Below are positions 61,944 to 64,000 of a DNA stretch of 64,000 nucleotides, in pieces. Every line of letters begins with the position of its first letter. Position 1 is the first letter of the stretch. The stretch lies in assembly GCF_013170805.1 (NCBI RefSeq), contig NZ_CP051293.1, forward strand, positions 3,974,001 to 4,038,000. The letters are read 5' to 3'. Both the position numbers and the translations under genes were made by a program. This DNA is from Mesorhizobium sp. NZP2077 (GTDB taxonomy: Bacteria; Pseudomonadota; Alphaproteobacteria; Rhizobiales; Rhizobiaceae). The notes beneath the pieces are model-generated. The model did not search any database. It worked only from the letters and a program-made list of their open reading frames with translations, and was not told the origin of the DNA.

Positions 61944-63845
61944 ATGAAGAAACGAGACTCGCTGGGAACCCGGCTGCGCTACGGCTTCGACAAGAGCATG
62001 GCCGCCGGCCCAATCGCGCTGATCGGCTGGCTTGCCGTCGTTTCCCTGCTGATCATCATCGCCGCGGCGGCTTTCCTTGCGGTAACGCGCATCGCGCCGG
62101 AGGGCGGCGAGCCACTGAACTTTTTCGAAGCGTTCTGGGAATCGCTGATGCGCACGCTCGATTCCGGCACGATGGGCGGCGATACCGGCTGGGCCTTCCG
62201 TCTCGTCATGCTGGTCGTCACGCTTGCCGGCATCTTCGTCGTGTCGGCTCTCATCGGCGTGCTCAGCGCCGGCGTAGACGGCAAGCTCGATGAATTGCGC
62301 AAGGGCCGGTCGCGCGTGCTGGAGGCCGATCACACCATCATCCTCAACTGGTCGCCGTCGATCTTCGACGTCATCTCCGAACTCGTCATTGCCAATGCCA
62401 GCCGCCGTCGTCCGCGCATCGTCGTCATGGCCAATATGGACAAGGTCGAGATGGAGGACGAGATCGCGAACAAGGTGGGCAAGCTGGGCAACACGCGCAT
62501 CATCTGCCGCAGTGGCGATCCGACCGATCTCTATGATCTGGCCATCGTCAATCCGCAGACCTCGCGGTCGGTCGTCGTGCTGTCGCCGGGCGGCGACGAT
62601 CCGGATTCGCAGGTCATCAAGACGGTGCTGGCGCTGGTCAACGATCCGAACCGGCGCACCGACCCCTACAACATCGCCGCCGAGATCCGCGATGGCAAGA
62701 ATGCCGAGGTTGCCCGCGTCGTCGGCGGGGTCGAGGTGCAGCTAGTGCTGGCCGACCAGCTGATCTCGCGCATCGTCGTGCATTCGAGCCGGCAATCGGG
62801 CCTGAGCGGCGTCTATTCGGAGCTGCTCGATTTCGACGGCTGTGAAATCTATACGACCGCGCAGCCGGATCTCACCGGCAAGACCTTCGGCGAGGCGGTG
62901 ATGGCGTATGAGCATTGCGCACTGATCGGGCTTTGCGACCAAAAGGGGCGCGTCAATCTCAACCCGTCGTCGGAGCTGGTAATCGGCAAGGACATGCGCG
63001 CCATCATCATCGCCGAAGACGATGCCGCGATTAAGCTCGGAAGCACTGGAGCCAAGGTCGATGCAGCGGCGATCCGCGGGCCGCGGCCTGTCGAGGCGAA
63101 GCCGGAGCGTACGCTGATCCTCGGTTGGAACCGGCGCGGCCCGATCATCGCCTATGAACTGTCGCGCTATGTCGCGCCTGGTTCGATCCTGACCATCGCC
63201 GCCGACACACCCGGCCTCGAGCAGGAAGTTGCCGCACTGCCGGTCGCCGGCGACAATCTATCGGTTACCTGCCGCATCACCGACACGTCGAGCAGCGCGG
63301 CACTCGTAAGCCTGGACGTGCCTTCCTATGACCACGTGCTCGTCCTCGGCTACAGCGAAACCATGGCAGCGCAGCCGGCCGATACGCGCACACTGGTGAC
63401 GCTGCTGCATCTGCGCAAGATCGCCGATGATGCGGGCCTGCACATCTCGATCGTCAGCGAGATGATCGACGTGCGCAACCGCGAGCTTGCCGCGGTGACC
63501 AAGGCCGATGATTTCGTCGTCAGCAACAGGCTCGTCAGTCTGATGCTGGCGCAGGCGTCGGAGAACCAGTATCTCGCCGCGATCTTCGACGATTTGCTCG
63601 ACGAGCAAGGCTCCGAAATCTACATGCGCCCGGTCGCCGACTATGTCGCCATCGACCAGCCCTTGACCTTCTGGACGATCGCCGAATCGGCGCGGCTGCG
63701 TGGCGAGATCGCCATAGGATACCGCCGCATCCGCGCCGGAGACACCGACCAACGGGCGCTAGGCGGCGTCACCGTCAATCCGCTGAAGTCGGAAGCGCTG
63801 GCCTATCTGCCGGAGGACCGGATCATCGTGCTGGCGCGGGATTAA
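61944..63845 (+). CDS. CASTOR/POLLUX-related putative ion channel
   Basis: 633 residues. Two membrane helices (about 25-50 and 85-112) bracket a pore-like loop FFEAFWESLMRTLDSGTMGG. Two tandem Rossmann-like RCK-type modules follow (ADHTIILNWSPSIFDVISEL ... and ERTLILGWNRRGPIIAYELS ...). This is the layout of bacterial relatives of legume CASTOR/POLLUX nuclear channels and related K+/Ca2+ channels. Ion and regulation unknown here. Confidence 0.9.
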   Translation: MKKRDSLGTRLRYGFDKSMAAGPIALIGWLAVVSLLIIIAAAAFLAVTRIAPEGGEPLNFFEAFWESLMRTLDSGTMGGDTGWAFRLVMLVVTLAGIFVVSALIGVLSAGVDGKLDELRKGRSRVLEADHTIILNWSPSIFDVISELVIANASRRRPRIVVMANMDKVEMEDEIANKVGKLGNTRIICRSGDPTDLYDLAIVNPQTSRSVVVLSPGGDDPDSQVIKTVLALVNDPNRRTDPYNIAAEIRDGKNAEVARVVGGVEVQLVLADQLISRIVVHSSRQSGLSGVYSELLDFDGCEIYTTAQPDLTGKTFGEAVMAYEHCALIGLCDQKGRVNLNPSSELVIGKDMRAIIIAEDDAAIKLGSTGAKVDAAAIRGPRPVEAKPERTLILGWNRRGPIIAYELSRYVAPGSILTIAADTPGLEQEVAALPVAGDNLSVTCRITDTSSSAALVSLDVPSYDHVLVLGYSETMAAQPADTRTLVTLLHLRKIADDAGLHISIVSEMIDVRNRELAAVTKADDFVVSNRLVSLMLAQASENQYLAAIFDDLLDEQGSEIYMRPVADYVAIDQPLTFWTIAESARLRGEIAIGYRRIRAGDTDQRALGGVTVNPLKSEALAYLPEDRIIVLARD

Positions 63846-64000
63846 GCGGAAACCCCTGCCGCCTTGGCCCTTGCCAGCAGCCGTTCGGCCAGCCGCAGAT
63901 GCGGGCGGTCGAACATCTTGCCGTCGATGCCGACGACGCCTGGATTTCCGGCTGCCTGGAATGCGTCGACGATTGCCTGGGAGTGTTTCACAGCCTCCGC
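63842..64000 (-). CDS. CoA-ester lyase (CitE-like HpcH/HpaI family), C-terminal part
   Basis: 52 residues run in from the right edge: AEAVKHSQAIVDAFQAAGNP, then GVVGIDGKMFDRPHLRLAER and LLARAKAAGVSA-stop. The VVGIDGKMxxRPHLxxAxRxLxxA ending is that of bacterial CitE-like or malyl-CoA lyase proteins. It converges with and overlaps the channel gene by 4 bp. Confidence 0.75.
   Translation of the reverse strand, partial: AEAVKHSQAIVDAFQAAGNPGVVGIDGKMFDRPHLRLAERLLARAKAAGVSA

Noticed and set aside
1..64000. CRISPR array, rRNA genes or a replication origin
   Set aside because: No spaced identical repeats of 25-40 bp, no rRNA-like stretches and no DnaA-box cluster or repABC genes were seen.

Overview
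The window looks like chromosome from a rhizobial alphaproteobacterium, most likely Mesorhizobium or a close relative. The reasons are inference from gene content: high GC with rhizobial codon use, small families typical of the group (DUF982, DUF6074-like, DUF6434, Omp25/31-like porin, a CASTOR/POLLUX-related channel), a PHB synthase, a membrane PQQ glucose dehydrogenase, and an Alternative Complex III plus caa3-type oxidase operon.

Layout. (1) 1-2.1 kb: a TetR repressor (cut by the window edge) divergent from an NAD(P)-dependent epimerase, with a 22-bp palindromic operator between them, then a stretch of gene debris. (2) 2.1-16.7 kb: a respiratory block. gcd (glucose to ubiquinone) is transcribed away from a 12-gene operon actABCDEF-orf-SCO-coxB-coxA-coxC-coxD. 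Every junction in this operon overlaps or abuts, a candidate sigma-EcfG promoter lies upstream, and a stem-loop closes it. Together they form a route from quinol through ACIII to a cytochrome-c-fused terminal oxidase. (3) 16.7-38.5 kb: an accessory, decaying region. It contains a tyrosine integrase; a radC gene destroyed twice (by truncation, and by a 1158-bp element with 24-bp perfect terminal inverted repeats, a 10-bp target duplication and no transposase); map; several short lineage-specific genes; a mini Tad-pilin cluster; phage remnants; an Omp31-like porin with a degenerate second copy; a stand-alone ATP-dependent DNA ligase; and an XRE regulator coupled to a protein with an Rx4H motif. 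It ends at an intact tRNA-Glu(UUC). The 3' part of that tRNA is repeated (57 bp, one mismatch) 9.8 kb to the left, marking a tRNA-targeted island that has lost its own integrase. (4) 38.6-64 kb: core genes. These are an M15/DUF882 peptidase, phaC, an alanine/LL-DAP-type aminotransferase followed by hom, glpX, recJ, a patatin, hisI, folE, an Fe-S scaffold protein, a GcvA-like LysR, yidD, a class D beta-lactamase, thrS, an acyltransferase, nitroreductase and flavin reductase genes, a CASTOR/POLLUX-type channel and the end of a CoA-ester lyase.

How it fits together. Gcd delivers electrons from periplasmic glucose oxidation into the ubiquinone pool. The neighbouring divergent operon encodes a bc1-independent quinol oxidase (ACIII) and its partner oxidase, so both may serve the same stress or sugar-rich condition. 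The accessory region shows repeated integration, duplication and decay at a tRNA-Glu site, with parts of the same small-gene families on both sides of the attachment repeat. All functional calls come from reading translated sequence. No database search was run.
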